Assembly (NCBI GenBank): GCA_037178675.1
Contig: JAYMGJ010000612.1
Location: 1 to 33,424, forward strand
DNA length: 33,424 bases
Reading direction: 5' to 3'
Source of the DNA: Scleroderma bovista
Taxonomy: Eukaryota; Basidiomycota; Agaricomycetes; Boletales; Sclerodermataceae
The position numbers and the translations under genes are program-made. Below, one piece after another: positions 1-10,390 of this stretch (position 1 is its first letter; each line of letters opens with the position of its first letter). A model generated the notes under the pieces. It searched no databases and was not told the origin of the DNA. It saw only the letters and a program-made list of their open reading frames with translations.

Positions 1-1740
1 AATCGCCCAATCACAATAAATGGTTCTGGTACTCTGAGTACAGCATCAGAGAGTTCAAGAGCCCAGATTTAATCAAACCCTGGAATGAATCATACCTCAC
101 CACATGCAGAACTGGAGCAGCACAGGGTTAATTCAAGTACTTGATGTCTAAATTACCTTCATGCATCCATTGAGGCATCCAACCCTCCCATGCAGTCCTT
201 GCAGCTCTCCACAAGCATGCATGAACTCGCCTCGAATCTGCAAAGCAACTAAATACCACAATGCGGAAAGAGTAAAGTCATTTACCTGGCACACACCCTC
301 TTTCATCACACAACGAGCGACATTGTAATCACGAAAGGATCCTGAGACAATGTGAGTCAGGTGCACGAGTACATCATGTCAGTGAGAATAGGTTAAAGGA
401 TGGCCGTTGCAATTGATGTACTGGGGGTGTGACCATTGGTGACATCATTAGCAGTGACATTGGGGTGATGGTGGTGGAGCCATCATTGCAGTCATCAGAG
501 CCATCGGCATGCTGAGCACAGCCAAGTTGGAAAACTGTCACACTATCAGCAGATTTGCACACGAAGAAAGAGTAATGCTTACTTTGATAGTTACCCATGG
601 TGTTGAGGAAGAATCCAGTTGCACATGCAGCATGCTTGGTACCAGTTGATGTAGATGTCCAGCCCACCAGATGACAGGTGCAGTCCCCCAGGATTCAGGA
701 CTGTGGTAGAAAGGTAATGCCCAGTTCCCATCCAACGCACTGTTCACATGAAGATCCAGAAAAGCCAGTAGGACAAGAATGTGCCAGAAGCCATGCAGAC
801 ACCATTGCTGGAACACAGTGGAGAGCAGGTGAACAACTCGACTTTGAGCAACGATAATGACCCCGAAGTGGTTGTTTAGAAAGACTCGTATACAAGCACT
901 GACCCAAGCAGAACAGCTTCAGGTAAGTTGCAATCCCAGGCTGTAAGTGTAAGAGTGGTGCCAACACACCGGACTGTAGTGGCTACTCACTGAAGTGTTG
1001 CTGTACATTAGTGGCAGAGGTGGTGGGGAGGGTTGTTGTTGTCATGCTGAGTTGGTTGTGGGGCTGTTGCTGTCATCATTGGTGGCGAGAACTGTTGTCG
1101 TTAGCATTGTTGTACTGCGGTGGGGCTGGTTGTTAGCGGTGATCCCTGATAATGAAAGTACAGCTCAGTAATGCAAGGTGGTGCAAGGAGTAAAAAGTGG
1201 ACGTACACCATGGAAGAAGAGCTCAGCAGATCTAGCACTGGGAATAAAAGCCATGTCACCACCTCTCAATGATGGGCAGAGCAGTTTAGGGACCCACCAG
1301 CTAACTTGTCGCTCATCATGGTAGTACGTTCCAAAAGACGGGAGTGGAGATAGAAGACATCACCAGGTAGGCTTCACGACCAGGAGGACGATGGAGTAGT
1401 ACTAGGAGGGTCATTTGATGGCAGTTGGTGTTGTTGGTCAGAGGCGTCATCTTGAAACATCAACATGCAGCTGCTGATGTAATCACAACATACCTAAGTA
1501 GTATTCCCCAATTAGTACTTCTACATACGAGCCTAATATAAATACCAGAAACCTACAATGAGCTGGAAACAAATAATGTGAGGAGTAAGCAATTAACAAA
1601 GTGGACTTGAGGCCACATGGGTACCGGTAAACATCCAAGTGAAGTGCGTGTGTGCGTGAAAGAGAACTGACTATACTACAAGAATGATGAAAAAATCTGA
1701 ATGAAGTGCGTGGACTAATAATTGGTTTTGATGTGTAGGT
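1..1740. other. No supported gene; low-complexity and degenerate sequence
   Basis: I see no recognisable gene here. Three short overlapping open frames lie on the minus strand between about 370 and 970. Around 540-600 that strand has an intron-like GTAAGC...GTGACAG interval, so this could be the worn remains of a spliced minus-strand gene. The frames show no family motif and change register often. At 1015-1140 the plus strand is rich in GTTGTTG and GGTGG triplets, like the edge of one of the triplet arrays found elsewhere in the window. Confidence 0.3.
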
Positions 1741-2551
1741 ACATTTGTTGAATCCACAATTGCCAATCACATGCTATCTTCACTTTTCCCCATTTCCTCC
1801 TTTCAAGGCTACCCTCTCCCATTCCACGTCCTTTCTATCATCCTTCCCACCCAATCTGATGCCCCATTTCCCAAAGCTAGGTGAAACACACTGTTGTGAG
1901 TTGTCCCCTGATCGTCCTGTGCACTCATGTTTCCTTGATTTTGGACTGGTCATTGTTATCATCCGACCTCTCCTTCATCTATCTGGATCCCGTCCTTGCT
2001 AGCCATCTTGACAATCTGGCCTCTTTACTCATCACAAAGTCCCTTCTTATGGAAGGTGCTGGAACTCCCTGGCAGCAAGCGTCCAGCCAAGCAGTGAGCG
2101 CTAGGAGGCACTGCCTCTCTTGTTCTCTATTTGCCACCAGCTAATGAGCGCTCGTCACCATCGCCCTCAGCATCCTTGCAGCCCTGTCTCTCTCTTTACA
2201 CCCACCCACCGCTCCCTGATACCTCGTACAGTGCATGACTGTTTGGAAAGCAGGTATCCTGCCCTCCCAGCGGCTCCACCTGCCTCGCCCCAGCCGAGCT
2301 GTCGCTCGGCCCAGCCAACCTGTGCTGATTGTGCACCACCAAATTCCTGAATGATAGATGAAGCTGGACTCCTTGTCCATCCCAACGAACAACACACCAC
2401 CTGCACCAACCTCTCAGATGCTCTCGAGCAGAAAACTATGCACAGCAGTGTCACAAGGTCTGTCCGCCTCATTTCTCTATGCGTTTCAGGTACTCACATA
2501 TCCTCCCCCTGTTCTAGGGTGTGATACTGTTGGCTTTCCAGGGTCCATCGT
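1741..2551. other. Unassigned stretch with short pyrimidine-rich open frames
   Basis: Several 60-100 codon frames overlap on both strands and none has a recognisable domain. The plus strand is C/T-rich (TCTCCC, CCTCC), which keeps frames open by composition. Short GT...AG intervals around 2450-2500 resemble small introns, but no consistent exon chain could be built. Confidence 0.25.
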
Positions 2552-3091
2552 CTTTTAGGGTATTCTGGCCAGAGTCCATTGTGGAGCAACACTGACAAGG
2601 TTGCCACCAATGATTACTACATGCCCATTGATATCGTCATCAGCTGGGCTGCAGAGGGGCTCGTTTTGTGCTTCATCCATGCCATCGATGACCTTACCCC
2701 TACCAAGAATGGTGACCACTACAAGGCACCCTGGGCCAGCTGGGAGAGAACGCCCTTGATGAACTCTACTCAACTTCACCTTCTTTTCCAATGGCTCCAA
2801 TGTTCCTGTCCATAGCCTGGTGTCCTCAGCAAGGTTTTCCAAATCCTGACCAACTCCAGCCATCAGGACCACAAACTTATATTCAGCTGGCCACCTGATG
2901 CCAGTCATGAGTACTCCAACAAGCCGTCTGCAAAATATTTTGCCCAGCGCACCGAGGGCATTTTCCCATCCGTGCACAATAGCAGTGCCAAAACCAGCTG
3001 CACCAAGCAGCGGAGGATCAGTGGCACAATGCCTGTGATTAATGGAGAAGTAGAGAGCGTTTTCATACCTCATGGTTCATGCTTCATTTGA
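2552..3091 (+). pseudogene. Degenerate coding-like frame, unknown product
   Basis: One plus-strand frame stays open for about 180 codons except for a single TAG at 2813-2815, ending with TGA at 3089-3091. It has no good ATG start (the first codons read CTT TTA GGG), so it may be an internal exon or a decayed fragment. The inferred peptide has ordinary composition (for example NDYYMPIDIVISWAAEG and KYFAQRTEGIFPSVHN) but I do not recognise the family. The opposite strand is also open over 2555-3073 (172 codons), so the coding strand is not certain. I prefer the plus strand because its peptide looks less biased. Confidence 0.25.
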
Positions 3092-4230
3092 TGTCACACC
3101 ATGGGTTTCTAACCATTAATGTAGGCACAATCATGTTTGCTTGTCGTATAATTCAGTCCAGCCCCCATAATGGTGGTGGAACTCCGTCTCATCTGCAGTA
3201 TGCTCTGCATGCACATGAGGGTCATGTAGCCCCCCCCGCCCAATTCTCTTATGATATGTTTACCAATTTGTATACTTTATCACTCGTCTCTGTGCCCACT
3301 CCATCTTATAGTCATTTTAGTGGTTCTCTTCCCTCCCAGTACACACCCAAGTCCTCATCATTACAACAGGTGGACAACCAATGGCAGCCCAACAACCCCG
3401 ATGCTGCCGCTATCCACATCCTGTCCCGTTCCCAAATTGCCTTATGAAATACCATCTCCAGGCAGGCAAGCAGATTCACCAACATTTGGCGACCTGTGTG
3501 GACAATCACAACAGGGCTATCCAACAACAACAAGCCCAAATTTGGATTACATCGACAGGCGATTTGACATTCCCACACTATCGGCAATCACCCCAGACAC
3601 TGTGCCCCCTCCTCACCATCATGTGAGCCCGGGTGCAGCACGTGAAATGCTGGGCCACACCAGCAGTCGACCCATCAGTATTTCAAAATGCATGAGTTAC
3701 AGTGTAACGTCGAGATAGAGAAAGGGGCCAAATGGCAAGAAAGAGCTCTGTAATGTGTTCATTTAGTTTCTTTTTTTTTTCTTTGTGTTTGTGTGAGACC
3801 TGATGTGGTGGCGCGGCTCAGGTGTGGACTCTGCTATGCTCGCTCCCGTGCAGGGGCACATGGCTGGGGGGCAGTGTTGAAAGGAGAAATCGACCTCATT
3901 GGGTGTCAAACAAGAACCTGTTCCATCTCAATCTTCGTCCATAGCGATTGCAAGCGTGACCACTCAATCGAGCACATTCAAGAGCAGCTCAGTTGGCTCC
4001 ATGTCTGGAAGCGAGGTTTACTCGCAACACAGTCTGGTGGCCATGGAGGGGTCACTGTCACCTCCAGCCATCTCCACTCACTAACCAATCGCCTTACCAT
4101 GGCTATAGGGGCAATGAAGGGCCTCTCCCTACTGCCCTCACATGAATGTGAGTGGGCAGATGACAGATACATGCTACCTCCTGCTACGTCCTCGGATGTT
4201 AAATATGAGTGATTCACTAGCGATGTGATG
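3092..4230. other. Unassigned stretch, short Gln/Ser/Pro-rich open frames
   Basis: Short plus-strand frames (about 3381-3626 and 3899-4084) encode Gln- and Ser-rich peptides without domains. A pyrimidine tract (CTTTTTTTTTTCTTTG) at 3770-3785 could be a splice acceptor tract. This may be the tail of the degenerate sequence at 2552-3091, but no exon structure can be shown. Confidence 0.2.
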
Positions 4231-4234
4231 ACGA

Positions 4235-4485
4235 TGTGGCCAAGTGAGCAGCCCTTGGCCCTGCACAGACGACGACATGGCCAGCCAGTAGCCAATGCCC
4301 CTCATGCAGATGATGACGACAGCATGGCCAGGTGGGCCGCCTTGCCCCCCGCACAGATGACAATGACAACGACAACATGGCCACACAGGCAGCCAATGCC
4401 CCCATGCAGACGATGGCGATGACGAGGCCACGTGGAGCCTTGCCCCCGTGCAGATGGCAAGGCCAGGCAGGCCATCAATAGTGAT
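4235..4485. repeat. Minisatellite, about five units of 40-53 bp
   Basis: Degenerate tandem units each contain a CATGGCCA block, a GCCAATGCCCCC-like block, a GCAGATG block and a GACGAC triplet run. Units differ in length by triplets, and so the region is open in several frames on both strands. A related array in opposite orientation starts at about 33160. Confidence 0.6.
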
Positions 4486-4699
4486 TGACAAGGATTTGGC
4501 AATTCCTAGGGGGTCATGGGTAAGGGTGCTGTGGGTGCGGGTTGCCTTCTTGCGACTCATGCTGACCCACCAATCCGCCCAAGCCTAACACCTGGTTGTG
4601 CAAGACAATCAGTACAAATGTTGATTAAACAAACACAGCGCTTGCCATGTGCAAAACTTTGCGCATGATGTTGCCACATCCTGGCAGCCCTATGCTTCC

Positions 4700-5500
4700 A
4701 CCGCCCCCTTACCACTGCTGCCATTTGTCGACACCCCATCAAGATGTGGCAGCAACAATGACCAGCCACCTGGTGAGTCCCCCATCTCTCCCTCGACACT
4801 GATGGTGACACCCCCCACCCCCATTCGACATCGACGGCTGTAATGGCCACAGCCACCCCTTTCGACATCAACAGCACCACCACCCTCCTCAACATCAATG
4901 GTCATGCCAGTGCCACCACCATCTCCCCTCGATATCAACAGCTGCAACAACCCACCACCTCCCTTGATGCCCACCACCTCCATTCAATGCCAATGGCTGC
5001 AACAGCACCACCAGCACCCCTCAACATCAACAGCTGCAACAACCCACCACCTCCCTTCGACACCACCTCCCTTGATGCCCACCACCTCCATTCAACACCA
5101 ATGCCCGTGATGGCACCACCACCCCCCTTGATGTCAACGGCTGCAATGGCCACCCCTTTTGATGCCAACAGCCACGATGGCACTATCACCATCCCCCTCA
5201 ACATCAATGGTCAAGATGACATCACTGCCATGTCTCCCCTTGACGTCAATGGCCACGACAGCATCACCCCCCCTCAATGTCAATGGCTGCAATGGCCCAC
5301 CACCTCTCTTTGACTCCTACCATCTCCATTCAATGTTGACAGCCATAACAGCCATGACCACTTCCTTCAACGTCAACAGCACCCACACCATCCCCTTCAA
5401 TGTCAACAGTGGTGACAGTAACATGGCCATCTCCCCTTGATATCAATGGCCACGATGGCACTACCACCACCCATTGACATGACAGGTCTGCCACCCTCTT
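4700..5500. repeat. Minisatellite built on CATCAACAGC / CACCACC blocks
   Basis: The plus strand is a tandem array of short blocks such as CCCCTCGACATCAACAG, AATGGCTGCAACAG and CACCACCTCC. A longer block reading CCACCTCCCTTGATGCCC is repeated at about 4955 and 5067. The array is strongly C-rich on the plus strand. Long open frames in several registers follow from the triplet periodicity and are not evidence for a protein. Confidence 0.6.
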
Positions 5501-5834
5501 CAATGCCCCGTCCCCACCATCCCAGACTAGTGTGTAGATACATAAGTAGTAATAGTCTATTAAATTTGTTGTATCTAGAAAGAACACCCACAGGTGGGTA
5601 TCACTGGTACCTGCTGTGGGTTTACACCCTTGTACTACCTGTGTGAATGATACTTACCTGTGGGTTGAGGGGTTTGAGTATGGGTGGGTATGGGTCTGGG
5701 TCCTGCCCTTGACATCTGCATGTTGAACATCACAAGTTATTTGACTTGAAGTCAGCCTTCTGAGTTGCACCTGTACCTGAGCAGTACCCATACCCATGCT
5801 CTTGCCTATCAGGTGGTAATGGGCTGGTCAGTGA
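5501..5834. other. Unique spacer between minisatellite and TIR element
   Basis: This segment contains short repeated phrases (CCTGTGGG, TACCTGTG, GGGTATGGGT) but no gene, RNA or transposon end. It finishes with the dinucleotide GA at 5833-5834, which is repeated just after the TIR element (9783-9784). Confidence 0.3.
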
Positions 5835-6127
5835 CATCAGCAAACCAGCCCTCTCCTGGACAGTACTGGACAGTACTGGACAGCTCTCCCAGAACCCAGC
5901 TCTCCCAACAAGGTACCTAACTGGCTAGCACTGTCCAGACTGTCCCAGCACTTGTCACAGGCTGTTCCAACTGTGCCAGACTGTGCCAGAAGTATTTGTA
6001 TCAGCCAACAGTATCTTTACTGCCTGTACTTAATTTTCAACTAGCATCTTAATTCACTCAATGTTGAGGTTAATCAATTTATATTAATTGTGTAGAGTAC
6101 AAAGAATAAATATTATACACTAGAGGT

Positions 6128-6198
6128 GCTGGTCGTCACATTGTGGTCGTTGGTGGTGGGGTTGTCATCATTGTCGTCGTCATCAGTGGTCACGTCGT

Positions 6199-6229
<31 letters not shown>

Positions 6230-6250
6230 TGTCGTCGGTGGTGGGGTGGT
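6128..6250. repeat. G-rich triplet array (GGTGGT / GTCGTC), first segment
   Basis: The plus strand is a GTCGTC/GGTGGT triplet run just inside the left subterminal region of TIR copy 1. It occupies the same position as the G-rich arm of copy 2 (29073 onwards), so the array is part of the element family and not a host microsatellite. Confidence 0.6.
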
Positions 6251-6258
6251 GATCTCAC

Positions 6259-8456
6259 TGTCACGCACCAAACAGGTTTGGTACAGTGAACATGGAAGAT
6301 AATGTCTATATTGAATGATCCTTATGCAAAGGATAAGCACGACGGACCCTCATTGTAGCCATCTATCACACAAGAAGACTATCCTGATGCAAGAGGTGAT
6401 TGCCAACGCTGACAGTCATCACTTGCACAAGAACTGCCAAGAAGAAGAAGAATCAAAGGAATAATGTTCATTATGGTATGAGAAAGGAATGCACACTCCT
6501 GCAGTCCAACTCCCATACCAGAATGAGCAAAGAAGCTGAATAATTGATGGAGAAATGAAGGAAAGAAGAGAAGAAATGATTTTAGTGCCAAAATGTCATT
6601 TTTAGGCACCCAGTGCCGGCATTCTGATATTTTGAATAGCTCCACCATTTCCAAAGCTATCAGGCACGTGACTATACCATCAGAGATCCTAGAGTGTGGT
6701 CTATCTGCCTGTCAAGTTCCGACGCAAATCTGTTCATTTCCCATGGAGATATTCCCCCCACACTCCAGACACTCGTCTCATCACTCACTATGGAGTCCAT
6801 ATTTTCTCTGGATCATTTCTCCACTATTGCTGCAGATCTCCACTATGTCCTGCTCTTAGCACAGCCTCTCCCTGAGTTCCCGTGCACTGCCTGGCACATA
6901 TCTTTGTTGAAATTCCTGGTCCCTACAGTACTATCTTTTCCTTATTCTTAGTATGGACACGCCAAGCATTCCTTACATAATCATGGTCATTCTTTATAGG
7001 ATGTTTTCTTTCGTTTCGTACCTCAGTCTCTGTTTGCACAGAAGTACTGAGGTAAGACTATCCTACACACTCTTTTACTATCATACTGACCCATGTAGTC
7101 TGTTCTGACTCTTGTCTAGGTTAGTTAAATATAGTCTCTGTTTGCACAGAAGTACTGAGTCTGTTCTGACTCTTGTCTAGTGTCGAGTTTTGCCAGTTCA
7201 CCTCACAAAATCTTCCCAGCCTGCTCCCTCAGTCCCCCTCATTCTCGGTCAGTGTGTTCTCCTTGTCAGTCCTGTGTCAAGGACATACTTTGGTCATCTT
7301 AGGTCTATTGTCAAGCTTGAAAAGTCATCTCTGGTCATCTCTGTGTTCCCTGAGCCCTGAGCCTATGATCCCTTCCTCCCAGACCCCTGCCATGTCCATC
7401 TTCCTTTGTTGTTCATCTCACTTTCCCAGATGCATCAAATTCAATACTCTATCCACTTCCCCACTTTTAGACAATGTCCCCCAGCACCATGACAGTTATA
7501 CCCCCACTTTATAGTGCTATTAGGAAGAAGAACACTCTCTCATTCTTTCCCAGAAGAGAGCTCATCAAGGGAGCCCATGGTTACACTACAGTGGCACTAG
7601 AACACATGCACTACACCTTAGTGTATGCTGATCCCCCAAAGACCTCTGGACCCCTGGTACCCTTCTTGTGGCTGTTCTGTCTCGGATCAATCCCCCTATT
7701 TATTCCGGATCTTCCCCATTGTTGTCCCATCAAACTTCCTGATGGTACACAGCCTCCCATCAAATATCTTGGGCTGTGCATCAATGACTCCTTCTGCTGT
7801 GCAGTGACTCATCCCTTGCTTACTGATGCTCTCTTGTCATCAGGATTACTCCATCCCTTTTGCATTTTTGAAATATTACTCAGCTGATGACTCACTCCCT
7901 TACCAATCAATCTTGTTATGCAGCTTACTCATTCCTTTACTCAGTAGCTTATTCATGCTCCCTATGCTTACTCATTCATGCTTATGCCTTGCTTACTGAT
8001 CACTTACAAACCCCTTACAAAGCTCTTACCAATCCTTGACAAATTCTGCTTACTCCCTTCTCTTTTGTACTTTAATGCTGTGCCCCCCCATGTATTTAAA
8101 CCCCTGGGCTCAGCCCAGTGATATAGAGCCCAATTGCACAAAATTATCCCTCTCTCAGACTCTCTCAGTCAGTATCCCTCCAGTCCTTGAGTCCTTGTAG
8201 GCTTCAGTGAAGGTTTAAAGGTTCAATATCTATCCTTCTTACTAGGTTCAAGTGGAGTCTAGGCTTCATTCTAGTCAATCTCCCTTGCCTCTGGACATCT
8301 GAGGCATCCCTGTCCCCTTGCTGCACTATCCTCTCTGTGTAGCACCCCCTTTCCAACCAACTCCTGTCTGGATTCCACACAGGAAAACCACCACTCTTTA
8401 TTTGTCTATTGGTGTTGTGTTTTGGTTGTTGTTTCGACCTAAACCCTCACTTTGAC
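6259..8456 (+). other. Non-repetitive 2.2-kb segment inside TIR copy 1, LTR-like right part
   Basis: This segment separates two G-rich arrays and is absent from TIR copy 2, so it is either an insertion or captured host sequence. It begins TGTCACGC after CTCAC, and CTCAC recurs just after it at about 8457. That could be a target duplication, but the right end is not a clean CA. A plus-strand frame at 6694-6951 encodes a plausible 85-residue peptide without a domain. Around 8090-8160 a TATTTAAA box followed by a GC-rich start region resembles a fungal LTR or promoter. This could be a degenerate LTR-type insertion or a Pack-type capture; I cannot decide. Confidence 0.3.
7025..7180 (+). repeat. 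Tandem pair: intron-containing copy and intron-less copy
   Basis: A 48-bp sequence occurs twice. In the first copy it is split into 7025-7051 and 7099-7119 by a 47-nt interval (7052-7098) that starts GTAAGA and ends TGTAG. In the second copy the halves are joined exactly (7133-7159 directly followed by 7160-7180). Thirteen bases separate the copies. The difference is one interval with perfect GT-AG borders, as if the second copy derived from spliced RNA. Chance deletion of 47 bp in the second copy is the alternative. Confidence 0.75.
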
Positions 8457-8464
8457 TCACATCA

Positions 8465-8910
8465 TGTCGTTGTCGATGCTGATGGCAGCCACATCGAGGT
8501 GGGGGTGGTTGTCGTTGTTGTGGGGTGGTTGTCGTTGTTGTGGGGTGGTTGTCGTTGTTGTGAGGTGGTCGTTGTTGTTGTGAAGTGGTTGTCATCATCG
8601 TGGGGTGGTCATCATCGTTGTGGGGTGGTCGTCATCGTTGTGGGGTGGTCATCGTCATCAACAATGGTGACGGTGATCATGGTGGGCGGCCATTGTGGTC
8701 GTCATGGTGGGGTGGTCGTCATCGCATTGTCGTCGGCAGTGGGGTGGTTGTCATCACATTGTCATCGACGGTGGGGTGGTCATTGTCGCATTGTCATTGT
8801 CGTTGTCATCAGTGGTGGGGTGGTCATTGTCCTCGATGGTAGTGGGGTGGTGGTGGTCACATCATTGTTGTTGTCGTCAATGGTGGTGGTGGTCAAGTGG
8901 TGGTGGTGGA
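8465..8910. repeat. G-rich triplet array (GTCGTTGTTGTGGGGTGG units)
   Basis: The plus strand carries tandem units of about 24-27 bp built from GTGGGGTGGTTGTCGTTGTT and triplet variants. It is the G-rich arm facing the C-rich arm at 9050-9540. The AT-rich centre between them (8911-9049) contains GATTATATCAGCATATTG, shared with TIR copy 2. Open frames here are a product of the triplet periodicity. Confidence 0.65.
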
Positions 8911-9049
8911 AGATGGAGAGAATGAGAATAAGACTTAGAGAAAATTTTCAAGTGTGTGTGTGCATTTGTTTGTGTAATGATTATATCAGCATATTGAACT
9001 ACCAATATTTTCTAATATTATTTATGACTTCACTACATGTCTTGCCCAC

Positions 9050-9540
9050 AGCCACCACTGACTGTCACCACCATCACCACCACCAGCGCTGTCGACATGA
9101 CCACCACCATTGACGACGACGATGACGACCCCAATGACGGACAACGACGACACCAGCCACCACCAGCATTGTTGACATGACCACCATCACCAGCATTGTC
9201 GACCAGACGACAACGACAACAATGACGGCCAGCACCAACGTGACGATGACGGCCACCAGCGATGGCAATGGCACTGACCACGACCGCAACCTGCATCGAC
9301 GATGCAGCCACCATCCACCACCAACATTGTTGTCGCGACCCAATGACAACGCCCACCCCCACCTGCATCGACGACACATCCACCAGTGACAACGACAACG
9401 ACACCCAGCCTCCAACGACGTCCACCCATGCAATGACGATGGCGACGATCCCCATCCCTGTCCCTATCCCCAGCGTCGATGGTGATGACGCAATGACGAC
9501 ACCGACCACTGCACCAGCCCCACCACTGCAGCGTCAATGA
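9050..9540. repeat. C-rich triplet array, inverted relative to 8465-8910
   Basis: The plus strand is made of CACCAC, GACGAC and CCAGC triplets, approximately the reverse complement of the array at 8465-8910. The two arms could pair as a long imperfect hairpin around the 140-bp centre. The arm begins straight after CTTGCCCACAG, also present at the matching point of TIR copy 2. Confidence 0.65.
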
Positions 9541-9784
9541 TCACCCTCCCTGTGTTCAACAGCCACCCCCACCGTATAAACATATTATTTAGTTATTTGT
9601 GATGTATTCCATAGTTCTAATACACTTTTTTTTTAACTCTACTGGATACTTGAATGAAATGACTGGGAACCAGACTGCCACAGAGTCGGACAGACTGGTA
9701 CAGATTTGGACAGGCCGGGCGGTCAGCTAAGCGCTGTCAAGTGCTGTCAGCTCGGCTAACCATTAGGGTTGGTTTGCTGATGGA

Positions 9785-10010
9785 ATGCCATAGCATTACC
9801 ATGGAATGACACAATGGGGTCTTTAGATAATCCTTGTTCATAGTAACAAAATTATTGCACTTGTATCACCAATGGATATCAGGATGATAACTGTCTGATC
9901 AGTGAAGGCCATAGCATTACCACAGAATGGCATAATGACATCTTTAGATAATCCCTGTTCAGAAAAATAACATTGTGACACTCACATTATCAATGGATGT
10001 CAGGCTATAG
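9785..10010. repeat. Two tandem copies of a ~122-bp sequence
   Basis: Blocks GCCATAGCATTACCA, TCTTTAGATAATCC, TGTTCA and ATCAATGGAT occur in the same order twice, starting at about 9785 and 9907. The copies have diverged. No gene or transposon end is evident, and this fills the gap between TIR copy 1 and copia-1. Confidence 0.55.
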
Positions 10011-10097
10011 GCAAAAGGATAATGCCTTGTAAACTCACAAAAAGTCTGCCTGCAGGTATATACCCTCATCACTGAGCCATCTTTCTGGTGTTAGGGG

Positions 10098-10293
10098 TGT
10101 TGAGGCTGACATAGCCACAAGCTGGCAGCCACCTCCTAAACCCCTAAATACACAGTATATAGCTTGAGTAGAATAAAGGGGGCTAATAACAATTGGCTCG
10201 CCCCCACTCTGTCTGATCTTGAGTCTCTCAGCCTAGCTAAAGCTTCTGCTTCCGTCCCACAGACCTATTCACTCGCATCACTCGCTCACAACA
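10098..10293 (+). repeat. Copia-1 5' LTR
   Basis: This 196-bp LTR contains a TATATA box (10156-10161) and AATAAA (10172-10177), fitting U3 promoter and polyadenylation functions. It differs from the 3' LTR only at 10261 (A here, G at 24145). The G copy makes a CpG, so the change looks like CpG decay. The end is fixed by the adjacent primer-binding site. Confidence 0.93.
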
Positions 10294-10307
10294 GGTTATG
10301 AGCCCTG
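10294..10307 (+). promoter_or_regulatory. Copia-1 primer-binding site (half initiator tRNA-Met)
   Basis: GGTTATGAGCCCTG lies directly after the 5' LTR. It is complementary to the anticodon stem-loop of yeast-type initiator tRNA-Met (CAGGGCUCAUAACC) and not to a tRNA 3' end. This matches Drosophila copia, which uses an internally cleaved initiator tRNA-Met fragment as primer. The copia-2 element has the same 14 bases. Confidence 0.85.
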
Positions 10308-10390
10308 TTGCTCTTAGCTACTAGGCAAGCAAACAGCTTGCGAATCAGAACTAACTATTGTCGAGAACAGAACTACTACTGTCCTAAAAT

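Larger units (their letters stand above)
5835..9782. mobile_element. TIR DNA element, copy 1 (3.95 kb), family undetermined
   Basis: The left end CATCAGCAAACCAGCCCT and the right end AGGGTTGGTTTGCTGATG form an 18-bp terminal inverted repeat with one mismatch. The dinucleotide GA flanks both ends, a possible 2-bp target duplication. Subterminal GGACAG motifs repeat at both ends. The interior holds a short G-rich triplet array, a 2.2-kb non-repetitive segment, a G-rich array, a short AT-rich centre and a C-rich array. The same termini, subterminal sequence (AGCGCTGTCAAGTGCTGTCAGCTC) and centre occur in the copy at 28796-30509. No transposase is visible, so it is probably non-autonomous. I cannot assign a superfamily. 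Confidence 0.72.

Noticed and set aside
4843..5440. 156-codon His/Ser/Pro/Ala-rich frame and overlapping frames
   Set aside because: Lies wholly within the CATCAACAGC minisatellite and is open in other frames too.
8409..9540. Long open frames (up to 234 codons) in the triplet arrays of TIR copy 1
   Set aside because: They consist of Val/Gly/Ser or Thr/Ala/Asp runs in several frames on both strands, which is expected from GTC/GGT triplet repeats.
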